Below, piece after piece: positions 22,704 to 34,909 of a DNA stretch of 64,000 bases. Position 1 is the first letter of the stretch. The number at the start of each line of letters is the position of its first letter. The position numbers and the translations under genes were made by a program. Location of the stretch: the NCBI GenBank assembly GCA_000231825.2, contig JH720341.1, positions 1 through 64,000 on the forward strand, given 5' to 3'. Below the pieces are notes generated by a model. The model worked only from the letters and a program-made list of their open reading frames with translations. It made no database searches and had not been told where the DNA came from. Origin of the DNA: Tetrahymena elliotti 4EA. Lineage: Eukaryota; Ciliophora; Oligohymenophorea; Hymenostomatida; Tetrahymenidae.

Positions 22704-25352
22704 ATGATGAGCAAAAATATTGAAGACTATAAAAAGAGACTAGAAGAGTAAAGAATTTTTTCTAATTCTCTAAATATTTTGCAGAGTTTATTTGTTTATT
22801 GAAAAATGGCATTTACTTTAAGCTTAAATAGACTTTTTGAATTTGATTATAATATCAAATATTTTGAATTGTAAATAATATCTACAATAGATTTAATTAT
22901 TTTTAAATAGTTTAAAGAAAGGAAGAGCTGCTGCTAAAACAACAGAATAAATTGTAGGAACTTATTCAACTAGCTAATAATAATCAGCTCAAAATATAGA
23001 GAAGGAAGAATAAAAGGAAAGTCATTAAACAAGCTAAAATCATTTAGATAATATTTCAAGCCAATAGCATGAAGCAACAAGCACTTCATCCTAAAAAAAA
23101 CTTAGAACATTCAATTTAGAAATGGATAAATAAGTAATAGAAGTTAGCATTCTCCCAAAAGTAATTATTTTTTTCCATTTTTAGAAAAAAATTCCATTTT
23201 AAATACTTATCTTTTTGTACTCAATCAAAAATAGGAAAAAATTCATTATGAAAGAGAAATTTAATGTGATTTAGAAGTAGAACAATAGACTCATAAGCTT
23301 TTCCATGGAACAGGAAATGAATCAGAGAGCAACTTTTAGCATGTATAAGTAGAGATTGAAAATACTGAAGTTTTATAAAATCCACATCAAGTTTCATCTC
23401 AAATTGCTGCCTCTGCTCATAAAGTATTATAATAGCCTGTCCTCTAATCAAAAGGTACTACTGAATTATATAAATGTTAATATATTTTAATTTTTTTGTA
23501 CTTAATTGAAAATAGTTGAGCTAACTGGAGAAGACATAAGTCATATTGTTAAATCTAAAAATTTCTTAGATTTTTTTAATAGAAGTTCTAGATTAATTGA
23601 AAAAGTAAGCTTTTATAAACATATATTTTCAGCAAATAAAAAATTGTTAAAAATTTAATTAAACTTGGAGCTAAAAAATATATTTATAATAAAATTAGGC
23701 TATCACAAATAAAGATGACAGCAATATTTATGCCTTGATTGATGTTATTGGAGATAGTAGCAATCAAAGCTTACAACAGTAATAATAGATATAATTATTT
23801 TAACTAAATAAAAATTTAATAAAAAAGAACAGGCAACAAAAGTTATTTATAGCATTCTGTCAAGCTAACTGACTAACAATATGGCACAAATAGAGTAGTT
23901 ACTGGTATTGAATGGTCTCCTCATGTAACATTTTTAGAATATAAAAAAATAATTTTTACAGCAAATACATTTTGAAAATTTTATGAACTTTCTTTTGTAA
24001 AATTTTTTAGAGAAATGATTTGATTCTAGCCTCTTACTCTCAAAATGAATAAGGAAATATTAATGATCCTGTTGGATTAGTTGCTTTATGGTCACTTTCA
24101 TTGAAAACTAGACCTGAATTTTACTGCTTCAGTTAGGTAAATCAATAAATATTTTATTTTTCACTATAATAGATTTTAATAAAATAAAGTCCCAAGTTAC
24201 CACAGTCAAGTATTATCCCTTTTAAGAGAATCTTGTTCTTGGAGGTCTATATAATGGTTAGATTGTTTTATGGGATCTGAGAGCTAAAAGTACACCAGTA
24301 TAAAGAACAACATTCACAACTGGTCACTCATATCCTATTTACTCATTAGAAGTTGTTGGATCTGTAAATGCACATAATATTATTTCAATCTCCAATGATG
24401 GCAAACTTTGTGTTTGGAATATGAATATGCTTACTTAACCCTCTAAAACTATTGATTAATTAACTTATACACCTCCTGAGAAAACAAAATAGGATATAAA
24501 TGTTACTTGCATGCAATTCCCTTAAGGAGATGCTAATAACTTTTATATTGGTTCAGAAGATGGTTCATTTTATAGAACTTAGCTTCACTCTAAAACGTAA
24601 CCTTTAAGCCTTAATATTGTTTTTTTAATAATTTTTACAGCTAAAACAATAGTCAAAGTATGGTTGCTGCCACTCATGCACATGATGCTCCTATTTCTTC
24701 ATTAAGTATAAGTCATGATCCAACTGGATCTCATCAAGTAAATAGACTATAGATAAATTAAAAATATTAATTAAATTAAACAAAAGCTTTCTGGTATGGT
24801 TTTGACTTCTTCATTTGATTGGACTGTAAAGTTATGGAATCCTAAAGTCAGTGGAAAGCCTAAGAAAATACTTACTTTCGATTGCTCAGAAGATTATGTT
24901 TATGATGTTGCTTGGAATCCTGTAAGAAAAAGATTTTATTTGTATAATTTATTTATATCTATTATAATACTAGGTTAACCCCTCTCTATTTTGCTCTGTT
25001 GATGGTGAAGGCTACTTAGATGTTTGGGATTTATGCGAAGATATTGAAAACCCAGTCTATCATGAATAAGAAGGTAGATTTTAGATAAAATTGAGTATAA
25101 AAAATAACATTATAAATTAAAAATAGATAAATATGCTCTCAATAAATGTAGATGGAGCTTAGATGGTTCAAAGGTAGCAACTGGTGACTCAAGAGGCAAC
25201 CTTAGCATTTACAATTTAGATAGAAAGGTAAAATATTATTTGATGATAAAACCATAATTTAAAAATGTTTTTTAAATAATTACAAATAGTACCTAAAAAT
25301 AAATGAAAATAAAATTAACAATATCATAGATTTATATGAAAGTAAATAATGA
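22704..25352 (+). CDS. Cytoplasmic dynein 1 intermediate chain
   Basis: Scaffold subunit that links dynein heavy chains to light chains and to dynactin p150. Tandem ATGs at 22704 and 22707 start MMSKNIEDYKKRLEELKKGR, a charged coiled-coil N-terminus like the dynactin/NudE-binding helix of animal intermediate chains. A Gln/Ser-rich linker follows. The WD40 part begins near 23.87 kb. Strong matches to the cytoplasmic rather than axonemal family are GSEDGSFYRTQLHSK, VLTSSFDWTVKLWNP, SEDYVYDVAWNPVNPSLF and SVDGEGYLDVWDL. The last blade reads ATGDSRGNLSIYNLDRKY. About eleven introns. TGA at 25350 follows a TAA Gln codon. The predicted length, about 640-670 residues, is normal for the family. Confidence 0.92.
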
Positions 25353-25773
25353 AGAACTAGCAAACAGCTATAAATATAAAATTTCAATTAAATTTATTAT
25401 CTATTTTGTAAATTTATGTTCTTTCTATTTATAAATTTACTTTGATAACTTTAAGTCCCTTACAATTAAAGATATTTTATTTAGTTAATTACTATTAAAT
25501 TGCAATATATTATTTGCTTGTTTGTTTGTTGACCCAATTCTAGAACGAATCAATTATTATTCTTATTAAAATTTAGTGATAACTTTTCAATTTTTAATAA
25601 ATCAATTTAATTTAATAAATATCATTTAAAAAATTAATTATTATTTAAAGGTCTTCTTTTTTAATTAGCCAAATATTAGCATAGGTTTTACTTTTTAAAG
25701 AGCAAAATGCACGATGTAACAACATTAAATTATAAATCTATAGAATATTTTTTATGGAAAAACTGACTAATTG
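25353..25773. other. Intergenic spacer
   Basis: AT-rich, no supported feature apart from a short ATG frame at 25708 (MHDVTTLNYKSIEYFLWKN) that stops quickly. This could be a 5' exon of the next gene, but I see no supporting splice model. Confidence 0.4.
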
Positions 25774-27013
25774 ATGAATTGTGACCTATTTTTTAATTTA
25801 AATTAGAATTTCGATTTTAATGTATAAATTAATGATGATGCCATCGTTAATGATAAATAATCACTAATAGTAGATAAAAGCTACAATATCAACGATTCTA
25901 CAACAATAAATATTCCTTCAACTAGTTAGAATAATAAAAATAATAGTTTACTAGATGTGAATGTTCCATAATCAGAAATTAGAGGCCAAGATTCTTTACC
26001 TATAAATTCATCTGCTTATGACTTATCAAAATCAGGCCATCCCATTGCCTGCATATTTACCTTTTTGTTTAAAGCTTTATCATTTATTGTGTAAGCATCA
26101 TAACTAGACAATTCAAAATAGTTAATTATTGTTATAATAAATAAATAGGTATTTCTTCTTTTAATATAAGTTCGATAATACTATTTTCATATTTGTGCTT
26201 GTCATAGTTTTTAATGCTCTTGATTTTTGGACAACTAAAAACATAACAGGAAGGTATACATAAACGTTAATGATATTTTGAATATAGCCAAAATAGAATA
26301 TTTGGTGAATTATGAAAAGTAATTTATAATTCAATATAATATAGATTATTAGTAGGAATGAGATGGTGGAATATTTAAAATGATAATGGAGAAGAAATTT
26401 ATAAATATGAAACAAAAGGATAGAAATTTCTTCCTAATTAAGTAGATTATGCCTTTTTCTGGAGCTCATAACTTATTTCATTTATATTTTGGCTATTAGT
26501 AGGCTTGTTACATATCCTTACTCCTTTCTGGGTAAATATTTGAACTAAACTAAAATCTATTTTAAAAATTGATAACAGCATTTCATTAAAAAACGTGTTG
26601 ATGAAGCAACTATTTAATTAATCAAATAGATTTATTAGAAAATTTAGTTTTCTTTAAAATTTTCAAAATCAAAAATCAACAAAAAAGAATTGATTGCATT
26701 TATTTTAATTTCAAATAGGATTTATTTTCAAATATCTTAGATTAAGTTTATAATAAAACTTTTTAATTTTTAAAAATATAAACTTAACTTATTGTTTTTA
26801 ATAAAAGTTAATTTTAGATGTCATAACTGTTGGTATGCTTTTTACTAACATCTATGGTTTTTATAGGTGTAAATCAGGTAAATAATTTTATCAATTATAA
26901 AAATATATTTTAATTCTTATTTTATAGAACACTAATAAAAAGTTAAAGATGTCCAAGATAAACTTAAAGTTAAAGGTTTCAGCTTTTTAGCTAATTATAT
27001 TATGAAAAAGTGA
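25774..27013 (+). CDS. TVP23/FAM18-family Golgi membrane protein
   Basis: Small multi-pass membrane protein of the late Golgi, involved in vesicle traffic in yeast. Start chosen at 25774 (MNCDLFFNLNQNFDFNVQ), in frame with the body of the protein; an exon start after the AG near 25806 is an alternative. After an Asn/Ser-rich tail come the family hallmarks HPIACIFTFLFKALSFIV (TM1), FIFVLVIVFNALDFWTTKNI (TM2), TGR and then VGMRWWN. Further on are FWSSQLISFIFWLLVGLLHI and VGMLFTNIYGFYRCKSG (TM3/4). The C-terminus VKGFSFLANYIMKK ends at TGA 27011-27013. Five or so introns. The N-terminal extension is longer than in yeast or human homologues. Order and spacing of the motifs make the family call firm. 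Confidence 0.88.
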
Positions 27014-27733
27014 ATTAAATAAAACTATTTCTTATCTTTATTTTATTTAGAAGATAAATGATAGTTAATAAAATTAGAATAATTATATTTAGCACTTAAT
27101 ATTGTTGTAAATTATTACGTAAAATATTTATTTTAGTTAAGATTAATTTTCATAAAACAATTTTAATATTTAATAAAATATACCTGTTTTTTTATGCACT
27201 ATGCTTTTTCATTTATTTTACTCAAATAAATAATTATTTTAAATCCAATTCTCACTGATTAAGACTTAATCTATATTTTTTATAATATTAATTATACTAG
27301 AAACTCATTAGGCTTAAAATTTATTAGAATTATTTTTAATAATACTTTTTTTGTAGAGGTACCATGAGGTTTTAGATGCAAATTTTAAGAATAAAGATGT
27401 TCCCACGCACTCTATCTATACATGAGAAAATAATTAACTTAGAAATTGATACTGTACTTATAATAATAAGAAAGGGATGTACAAATAAATAAATAAAAGG
27501 TTTAAGTCCAAAAATTGCCAATTAGAGTTTATATATAGTTTTACTAATTTTACATAGATTTATAAATGAAAAATATTAAGGGCTTGTAAAAGGCTTTTTG
27601 CAATCTTTTATACTGTTTATAGGTACCAAAATAGAATACAAGATAAAAAGACAAAGAAAAGTATTGATTGAAGAAGATTTTCTAAAAATTAATAATAAAT
27701 AAAATAGAGTAAGAAAAAAATTATAATTTGAAA
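27014..27733. other. Intergenic region with a possible degenerate coding fragment
   Basis: At 27357-27424 a short plus-strand frame reads RYHEVLDANFKNKDVPTHSI before TGA. The same frame continues with several in-frame TGA codons. It may be the decayed 5' part of the transposase-like remnant at 28.0 kb. Otherwise AT-rich with nothing supported. Confidence 0.3.
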
Positions 27734-30224
27734 ATGGGTGACTAAGATAAAGAAACACAATCTACTAAGGCTCCTACTTTGAATGTATTTAGATTAAAAT
27801 TATTTTTTATTTCTTAGGGTATCCATTTTTAAATTGCCTATCATTGAATTCATATGTTATCAACCAAACGATTGATGAGCTAAATCTTTGGACAAATTTA
27901 TTAAATGTCTTCATTTAATTAATATGAATTTAAGCTAATATTGCCAAGAAATATGAAAAAGTGCATCACTATATGCAAATTTGCTCAGGAAATTAAAATT
28001 TATAAACAAAACATACAAAAGGTAGAATGAAGCAGAATATAATTAGTTTAGAAAAGAGCAAAAATAGAAAATTTAGCCAAATGGTCTAATCAATAGGTGG
28101 TGTATCTCAATAATTATACTAATATAGATAATATTTTGCTTAGGCATATATTAGCAATGAAATTGCTCCCTGTAGAAGTTATTGAGGCAAAATATATCTA
28201 TTTATTTAAAAAGAGAAAAAAGACAGATGTGGATTAATTAGAAAATATATCTTAATGTAAAGCAGTGTACAAATTAGATGAATGGATACCCTAGATAAAA
28301 ATGATTTCCTTACCAATTTATTTAACTCAGTTTAATAAGCATTTTTTATAAAATTCATTAGATTTCTGAAGAAAAGTAGCAAAAGGTTATCTCTAAAGTA
28401 AATAATGAGTTTTTTAAAATATTTTTATTTCTTTTATGACGAGTCAGTCTATCTTATCATAATGAAAAGATGATTATAAATTTAAAGGAAAGAACGCGTG
28501 CATAAATTTGATATAGAATTTAACAAAACAAATGCTAAAAAACATAGAAATTTATAATTTTAAGAGTAAAGTGTTGGTTAATCAAAAGAAGTGTTTAATT
28601 TGTTATTTTTGAAATAAAATATTTTTATTTGATCTAAATAAAGGTATTACTATTATTTCCTACAAAATTTAAGGAATCATTATTAGTAGATAGTTTTCCA
28701 AACTTTCCACATATTCTTTTTCATTATTTTAATTTTTGAACTTACCTTGATACTTATTAACAAATATATTTATACTTTTTATCTTATTGATTTTTTTAGT
28801 TTTTTCTGTATCTATTTTTTTTTTCCTATTAGCCCAATCATGTAATACTAAATACAAATTTTTTATCAGAATTCCAAACAACTTTATTTTAAAATCTATA
28901 TCCATATCATATCTACTATCAACTGATAAATTTTCAAATATCATACTTCTTTAACTATACACTATCTAGTAATACTACGAGCTTTTCTAAAATTTTAATT
29001 TTTTTCCTGAAAATAACTTTTTAATAGATATCATCCTTTTATTTTAAATAGAATTAATAATAATGATTTTACAATTTATTTAATAGATTAAAGAGTTATT
29101 TGATAAGGAAAACTTCAAAAAAAACAATTTCTTTATTAGAGCTATCGTCAATCCTTCCACTAATGCTATTCAATTATACTTTCTTTTGAATGAAAAATCT
29201 ATTGCTGAAATTGGTGGTGTCGATTAGAAGTCCCTTGAAGAAGTAATTAAAAATATTAAAAAAATTTCTTAAAAATTTGATTAATCTTTATTAGATTTTG
29301 AAAAAAGATGAATTAAAGAATGTTGTTAAATTCAATCCTAGTGATTTAACTGTTGCACCTACCTGGAAAAAACTTAGAAATATTCTTTACATTACTAATA
29401 TTGACAAAGAACTTAAAGACATAAAGAACGAATTGCAACAATAAATTGAACAAGACATTAAGGCCCATACTATTAATTATGTAATAGAAATCAATATTCT
29501 CAATACAAATAATTTTTAAGATAGCAAATTTAAAGAAAAATAATTTTGTTCAGTCAAATTTTATTCGTTTTTAAATTATTAATATTTATAAATAGAAATT
29601 AGAACACTAACCTGCCTCTGATTCTATTAAAATTACCATTAATGAACCTAATTAAGAAGAGAGTATTACTAGGGTGATATAAGGAAAATTATTCAACAAG
29701 TAATACATTGTTGGTGAAAAATCTGTAAACATAAATTGTGCTATTGAAGAAGAATAATTCTCTTTTGGCCATCAATAAACTCCTTAATAAATCCCTAATC
29801 AGTAATCAATTTAAATTTTTCAATCTTACATCATTTATTAATCAAAACTTGTTTTATTCATAGCAATTTCAAGTTGTAAGCCAATTACCCTGCTCCTACT
29901 GCTGCTTATAATTAACAATAAATGCTTATGATGTAGTACTAATTCCTCATGGGCTTATAAAAATAATCGAAGCAATACTAGAAAAATATCAATAAAAACC
30001 AAGGCAAGCAATACGTTAATAAAAACGGTGGTCACTAAAACAACAATCCTAAGCATTAAGGAAATAATTTACACCAACCTTCTAATAATAATAACAAGCC
30101 TTTGAATAAGTAGGATAGAAACAACAAGGGTGGCAAAAATGGCAAGGGAGGCAACAGATAAAATTCTAAGCAAAGCCAAAAAGTCTTTTTTGCTACTGAA
30201 AAGGACTTCCCCACTTTATAATGA
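27734..30224 (+). CDS. Divergent La-motif-like RNA-binding protein (LARP-like)
   Basis: Exon 1 (27734-27784) encodes MGDQDKETQSTKAPTLN and ends at a good donor (GTATTTAG). The next coding exon starts near 29092 with IKELFDKENFKKNNFFIRAI, then QLYFLLNEKSIAEIGGVD and KSLEEILKKDELKNVVKF. This resembles a La motif (order FS.ENL.KD.FLR / hydrophobic patch / LL.+S..V). The frame is also open from ATG 29061 (MILQFIQQIKELF), which would add another La-motif helix, so the gene may instead start there. Downstream are two or three small introns, then a Gln/Asn- and Gly/Lys-rich tail (NKGGKNGKGGNRQNSKQ) ending KDFPTLQ before TGA 30222-30224. The basic Gly-rich tail fits RNA binding. The first intron would be about 1.3 kb, unusually long, and holds transposon-like debris. 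Family call tentative. Confidence 0.5.
28031..28369 (+). pseudogene. MULE-like transposase C-terminal remnant
   Basis: A plus-strand frame, open from the TGA at 28028 to the TGA at 28367, encodes AKIENLAKWSNQQVVYLNNY, then NIDNILLRHILAMKLLPVEV and IEAKYIYLFKKRKKTDVDQL. The pattern of a hydrophobic LLR-x-ILAxxLLPVExIE followed by a spaced basic helix resembles the region after the catalytic Glu in Mutator-like (MULE) transposases. No start codon or catalytic DDE part is intact. The same frame continues upstream to about 27848 beyond one TGA. It lies inside the apparent first intron of the La-like gene. Recognition is from motif memory, so the class is tentative. Confidence 0.35.
28582..28944 (-). 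CDS. Hypothetical 120-residue ORF antisense within a long intron
   Basis: Unbroken frame from ATG 28942-28944 to TGA 28582-28584 with ciliate code, about 120 residues. It starts MIFENLSVDSRYDMDIDFKI, then LHDWANRKKKIDTEKTKKIN and SLENYLLIMIPQILQEI. Lys/Ile-rich and without recognised motifs. It lies opposite to, and inside the apparent 1.3-kb intron of, the La-like gene, next to the transposase remnant. It could be a mobile-element gene fragment, a nested gene or chance, since TGA is rare in such AT-rich DNA. Confidence 0.25.
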
Positions 30225-30826
30225 GTAGGTAATTGCTTTATTGTCATAGAAACATTCTAATCATAATTCTAAAAAAATAAGTTAGCAAATGTTTACCATA
30301 AATTGAGAGCTGGTTACTTAAACTCAGCTTATTTTGAGGAAATTTATAGATTTGGGATAGAAAGCTTATATATGATTTTATAAATAATATTAATACCTAT
30401 ATAAATTGAATAATATGATTAAATCATTGTAAAACTATCTTATTATTATGATATTTTGAATCTATAACGTTGTTCTCTTAAATATATTTCATGTTTTTCT
30501 ATTTAAATCTCTGATACTTTCTTTTTAGATTTTTTCATTCATTTTTTAGTTTTTTCATTTTATTAGTTTGTAAAAATCAAATTCATTCTAAAAATCCCAA
30601 CTAAAAAAAATTAAAATATTTTTTAAAAATCCATAAAAAGATAAATTAAACTTTTGATTTTAATTTAAATTAGTTAATCAAAACAAAATTTACACATAAT
30701 TTTTTTACCCTTTTTAAAATTATTTTCTTAGCTTTTATGAAAATTTCATAGAAATTAAAATAAAAAAAGACATTTTAGAAACCTAATTATTCAAGAAAAT
30801 CTTAAAAATAGTTTATTATGGCAAAA
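30225..30826. other. Convergent intergenic region
   Basis: AT-rich spacer between the 3' ends of the La-like gene (+) and the first GRL gene (-). No supported feature. Confidence 0.5.
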
Positions 30827-32468
30827 TCATTAAATAAATTCAACTACTTAAGAGAATTTTTCATTTAAATGCTCCTTAAGCTCTAATAAAACGGTCTTCT
30901 ACTTTAAGCTTTATGAAAAATAAAATTAGTTGATAGTAAAAAAATAAAACTAAGTTACTTTTCTTTTGTTTCATCTTCATAATCCAAAGATTATTTTTAG
31001 CAAAGTATTTATTCATCCTAAAGCTGAATAACAAAATTTTCAAGGGAATTACTATTATTCTCAAGAGAATTCTTTTATTGTTTTAATATTGCATTGATTT
31101 AAAGTATTGAATCTGTAAGTCTTAATTTTTCATCATCATACTTTTATCTATTGCTCAAAAGTTATTCAAGAAGCTTTTACCATAAACTTTAGGCTGTTTC
31201 TTCTGCACCATGTCCCTCATTTTGAGCATCAGAAAGTGCTTATCTCAGGTTTTAAAGTAAGTTAAGAATTTTCTAGATTGAGTCATTGTTCAATTAGCTA
31301 GATAATTATGAAAGAGCTATAATGAGAGGCTTAAATAAGGAAGAGTGTTTAGACTTATTTGAGGTTAATTTTTCCAAAACCTTGTCATATCTAGATTTTA
31401 TTTAAGCAAAAGAAACTCCATGGACCATATGCTAAATTAATCTTGCAGCTTCATCTAAAGAATTTAAAGCATCTAAAATTTCTTAATCAGATTGTTCCCA
31501 TCTTTTATGAGCTTCTTCTCTATCAACTGTACCCTTATCAATACTAATATCAGTCTATTTAAGTTAAAAATGTTAAATTATTAGCATCGACATATATTTA
31601 AAATACATTTTCATAGTCATCACTTGCTTGTTAAAGAGCATAATTGTTTCTGTCTAAGCTATCTTCATTTGATTTGATTTAAGATTATAGACTTGAGATA
31701 TTGTTTTAAGTGTCTTTAATTTAGCGACTAAATTATTCAATATTTTAGTCACATCTAGCTTAGTTAGTAGAATTTCTATAATCTGCAGAAGCTTATGATT
31801 CTTATAAGGATTATAAAATTGAATCAACAAGAGAAGTAATAGGACTAACATCATACATAGCTGCTAAGTTTAATTATATTGTACTCAATATAGTAGCCCC
31901 AAATGCTGATCTTCTCATCTAATTAAAAATAATATTTTTTTATGATTGAAAAAATGGAGAAAATTTATTTTAATTTTTAATTTTTATTAAATGATAAAAA
32001 AATCATTTCAGAAATATATCATCATTTTATTTTTGATATTTCTCTTTGAATATGTTATTCAATTTTAGTTAAATTTTGCAAATTATTTTTGATTTTACTT
32101 TTAATAGAAAAGATAGTAGTATAATATTAAATTTCAATAAGCTCATTCGCTCTTTGATAAAGCTTATTTATAATAGCAAAACAAATAATAATTTTCATAT
32201 TATGCCATATATTTTGATACCTTTGTTATTACTAAAATAACTCAATAGTTATCCCAAAGACATTTAAATATATTTCTTGATCTTATAAATTCAATCATTA
32301 AATAATCTAATTTAATTCATTCAATCAAAAATAATTGTATCTCATAAATTATTCATTTTAAAATTTTATATTTTTAAATTTTACTTCAGCCAAAGCAACA
32401 TTAGTTTCTCTTCTAGTTGCGAAAACTACTGATAGAATGAAAAGAGCAACAAACAATTATTTATTCAT
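30827..32468 (-). CDS. Granule lattice (GRL) / trichocyst matrix family protein
   Basis: Secreted, acidic, coiled-coil protein that forms the crystalline core of dense-core secretory granules (mucocysts). Exon 1 (32385-32468) is exactly a signal peptide and a few residues: MNKQLFVALFILSVVFATRR. A 466-bp phase-0 intron (31919-32384) follows. Exon 2 begins MRRSAFGATILSTIQLNLAA and continues with heptad-like sequence (NIEQFSRQIKDTQNNISSLQ). Further exons have EEAHKRWEQSDQEILDALN, DSIQKILNLLQNLRQAL and a C-terminal ELKEHLNEKFSQVVEFI before TGA 30827-30829. Short central hydrophobic motifs with leucines surrounded by acidic helices are typical of GRL proproteins, which are cleaved during granule maturation. 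Divergent partner of the GRL gene at 33.0 kb. I cannot assign a GRL number. Confidence 0.78.
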
Positions 32469-33048
32469 TTTAATTCTGAAAATTTTAGGATTTTTGACAA
32501 AATAATTCTTTGAAATTGTATTAGATTCCTAATTATTTTCTTAATATTTTTGATTTTTTTTGTTTAACTAAAGTGAAAGATTATTTTAATAAATGAATGA
32601 ACTTAATAAATTCTTTGGCAATGCGTTTTGCTTTTATATTCAAAACGAATATGCTATATTAGCATAATAGAGAGAAATATGAATATCAATCACATTATAG
32701 ATTAGATGTTTAATTTTGTTGAATATCTACATTTAAAATAAGAAAATATCAGAATAAAATTATTTTTAACTTTGTCAAAAAAAATATTTTGAAAAAGATT
32801 TTCGATTGAAATTTATAAAATATTTCTAAAGCCGTTTTTAATTTAATCTATTTCATAGCAAATAATAATTAAGTATTGAATAATCATCAAACTATTAATT
32901 AATCCATTCATTATTTTCATGTAATTTACAATGAATCTATAAACAATCTAAACTAAAATTTAGAAAATAATAAGTAAATCAAAAAGTGATAAAACAAATT
33001 TCTTAAAAAGATAAAAAACATTATTATTCACTTTTTTAGTTTTCATTT
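32469..33048. promoter_or_regulatory. Shared promoter region of the divergent GRL pair
   Basis: 580-bp AT-rich gap between the start codons of the two head-to-head GRL genes. Granule genes in Tetrahymena are known to be co-regulated; a shared bidirectional promoter is my inference. I found no repeated motif by eye. Confidence 0.4.
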
Positions 33049-34909
33049 ATGAGATAAGCGGGTGTTATAGGATTATTACTCATCCTTAATATAACATTGT
33101 CTCAAGCTGTTTTTTTGAAAAAGCCTATTACATAACATTTTACTGTATTTTCATAGCTTGAAAAGGTAAATTAATTTCAAAATTATCATCAAAAAATAGT
33201 CAAACATATCACCTAATTGATCAAATTGCTAATATTTATCTTTTATCTGATATTATTCAATGAAAATTGATATATTAAGGAATTAAACCATTTGAATCTG
33301 AAAAAAATATTTTAAAATGAAAATATTATTTTACCATAAATGCTAACCTATAAAAATTAATAACAAAAAATTCATATTCTTGCAATAACAAAATATTGAT
33401 TATTTCACAAAAAATACAAAGAAATAATTAAAAACTTAGTAGTATATGAATTTTAGATGAAGTAAAATTAAAAACGTGCTAATTTGATTAAAGCTAATAT
33501 CATTCAAAATATAATATTTTAATGAACCTAATAAATTCAATAGTCAAAATATTTTTGGTAAAAACAACTTATTTTAATCATAATTTGCTAGATTGATTTA
33601 TGGATTTCATTAAAAAATAATAAACGACAGAACAAACTAATTTAAATTAAATAACTTGTTAAATATATTTAGTAAAAACACTTAATTAAATCATCATATA
33701 TTTGATGCTAAAGATGAATTATTTTACATTTTAAAAGTTTTTTGGTATCTAATGAATTTTATTTTATTAAAATTAACCCTTTTAATGAGTAAGTTTTTAA
33801 AGTTTAATTATATTTTTTTAAATATGAATTAGATTGAAAATCATAACTTTGGAAAAAGAATTTTAGATACTGTAGCTCTCTAAATAACAAATAAAGTACC
33901 TTTAGGAGAAGTTGCTAAGGTTATCTCTGAGATTAATTAAGATATAAAATCTTAATAGCAAGCTGCTGATAGCTTACAAGCTGAAAGAAGTCAAGAATGT
34001 GAATATGAGTAAGATAGATTAAATAGTATCATAACTGATAATAATGCCATAAAGACTGATGCTTTAGAAAATATAGCCATTTTAGATGTTGAAATTGGTT
34101 AATTGAGCACTAATATTGCTAATAAAAAAGAATAACTTACCTTATTAAATGAAAGACTCACCAGCATTTAGGATGCCAGGTCTAGAGACAATGAAGCATT
34201 TGAGACAAGATCTCAAGAAACCGAATAAGTTATTGAAGTAAACTAACTTTAAATCTTATATAGGACAATATCTTAAAAAATTTATAATTCAAAAGGCTTT
34301 AAATTTAATAATTGAGAAAGTTGGTAGTATTTCTCCAGAAACATCAGAATAAGAAGTTTTCTTACAATTAGCTAAAATTGGAAAAAGCAACCCTATACTT
34401 TCTTTGGTTTCAATAGCTTCTACTTTTTCATAAGATTAATTAGAAAATGTAATTAATAAATTAAATTAACTTAGAGAATCTCTTGCTGCTTCTTTAGTTG
34501 AAGATGGAGAATCAGAAAACCATACTATTAAAGAATACAACAAGTTAATGTCTGAACTTCACTCAACAATAAATAATCTTAATTTACTCATGAGTTCTCT
34601 CAATAATGAACTTAGCTAAAAGTAAGCTTCAAATTCATTCCATAATAGTAGATTAAATAATGCTGAAGAAACTATCTCATCTAGCTAAGAGCTATTAAAT
34701 AGAAAAATTTCATAGTGTAATGATTGGAGTGCTCAATACTAATAAGATACCTAAACTAGGTAAAAAATTATTCATTTTTCTATTTTATTTAAATTTATTT
34801 ATTATCAACTAGAAATGAGCAAATAGATATAATTGAAGAAGTATAAAGTATTGTTGCTACTAAACTTGAAACTATGAAGGATTATCTTAGAGATAGAGCT
34901 GAATAATGA
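33049..34909 (+). CDS. Granule lattice (GRL) family protein
   Basis: Second GRL-type mucocyst core protein. Exon 1 (33049-33165) encodes the signal peptide MRQAGVIGLLLILNITLSQA plus KKPITQHFTVFSQLEK. A 667-bp phase-0 intron (33166-33832) separates it from the mature coiled-coil part. This reads RILDTVALQITNKVPLGEVA, CEYEQDRLNSIITDNNAI and NIAILDVEIGQLSTNIANKK. The second half contains NLIIEKVGSISPETSEQEVF and NKLMSELHSTINNLNLLMSS. The C-terminus has the conserved QCNDWSAQYQQDTQTRNEQI and DIIEEVQSIVATKLETMKDY. This matches what I remember of GRL C-termini (C-x-x-W ... RNEQI-x-I). TGA at 34907 follows a TAA Gln codon. Acidic and helix-rich, as expected for Ca2+-dependent lattice packing. Confidence 0.85.

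Noticed and set aside
27357..27730. Reading TGA as Trp to extend the frame at 27.36 kb (possible second code change)
   Set aside because: All confident genes stop at TGA; the extension is better explained as decayed coding sequence.
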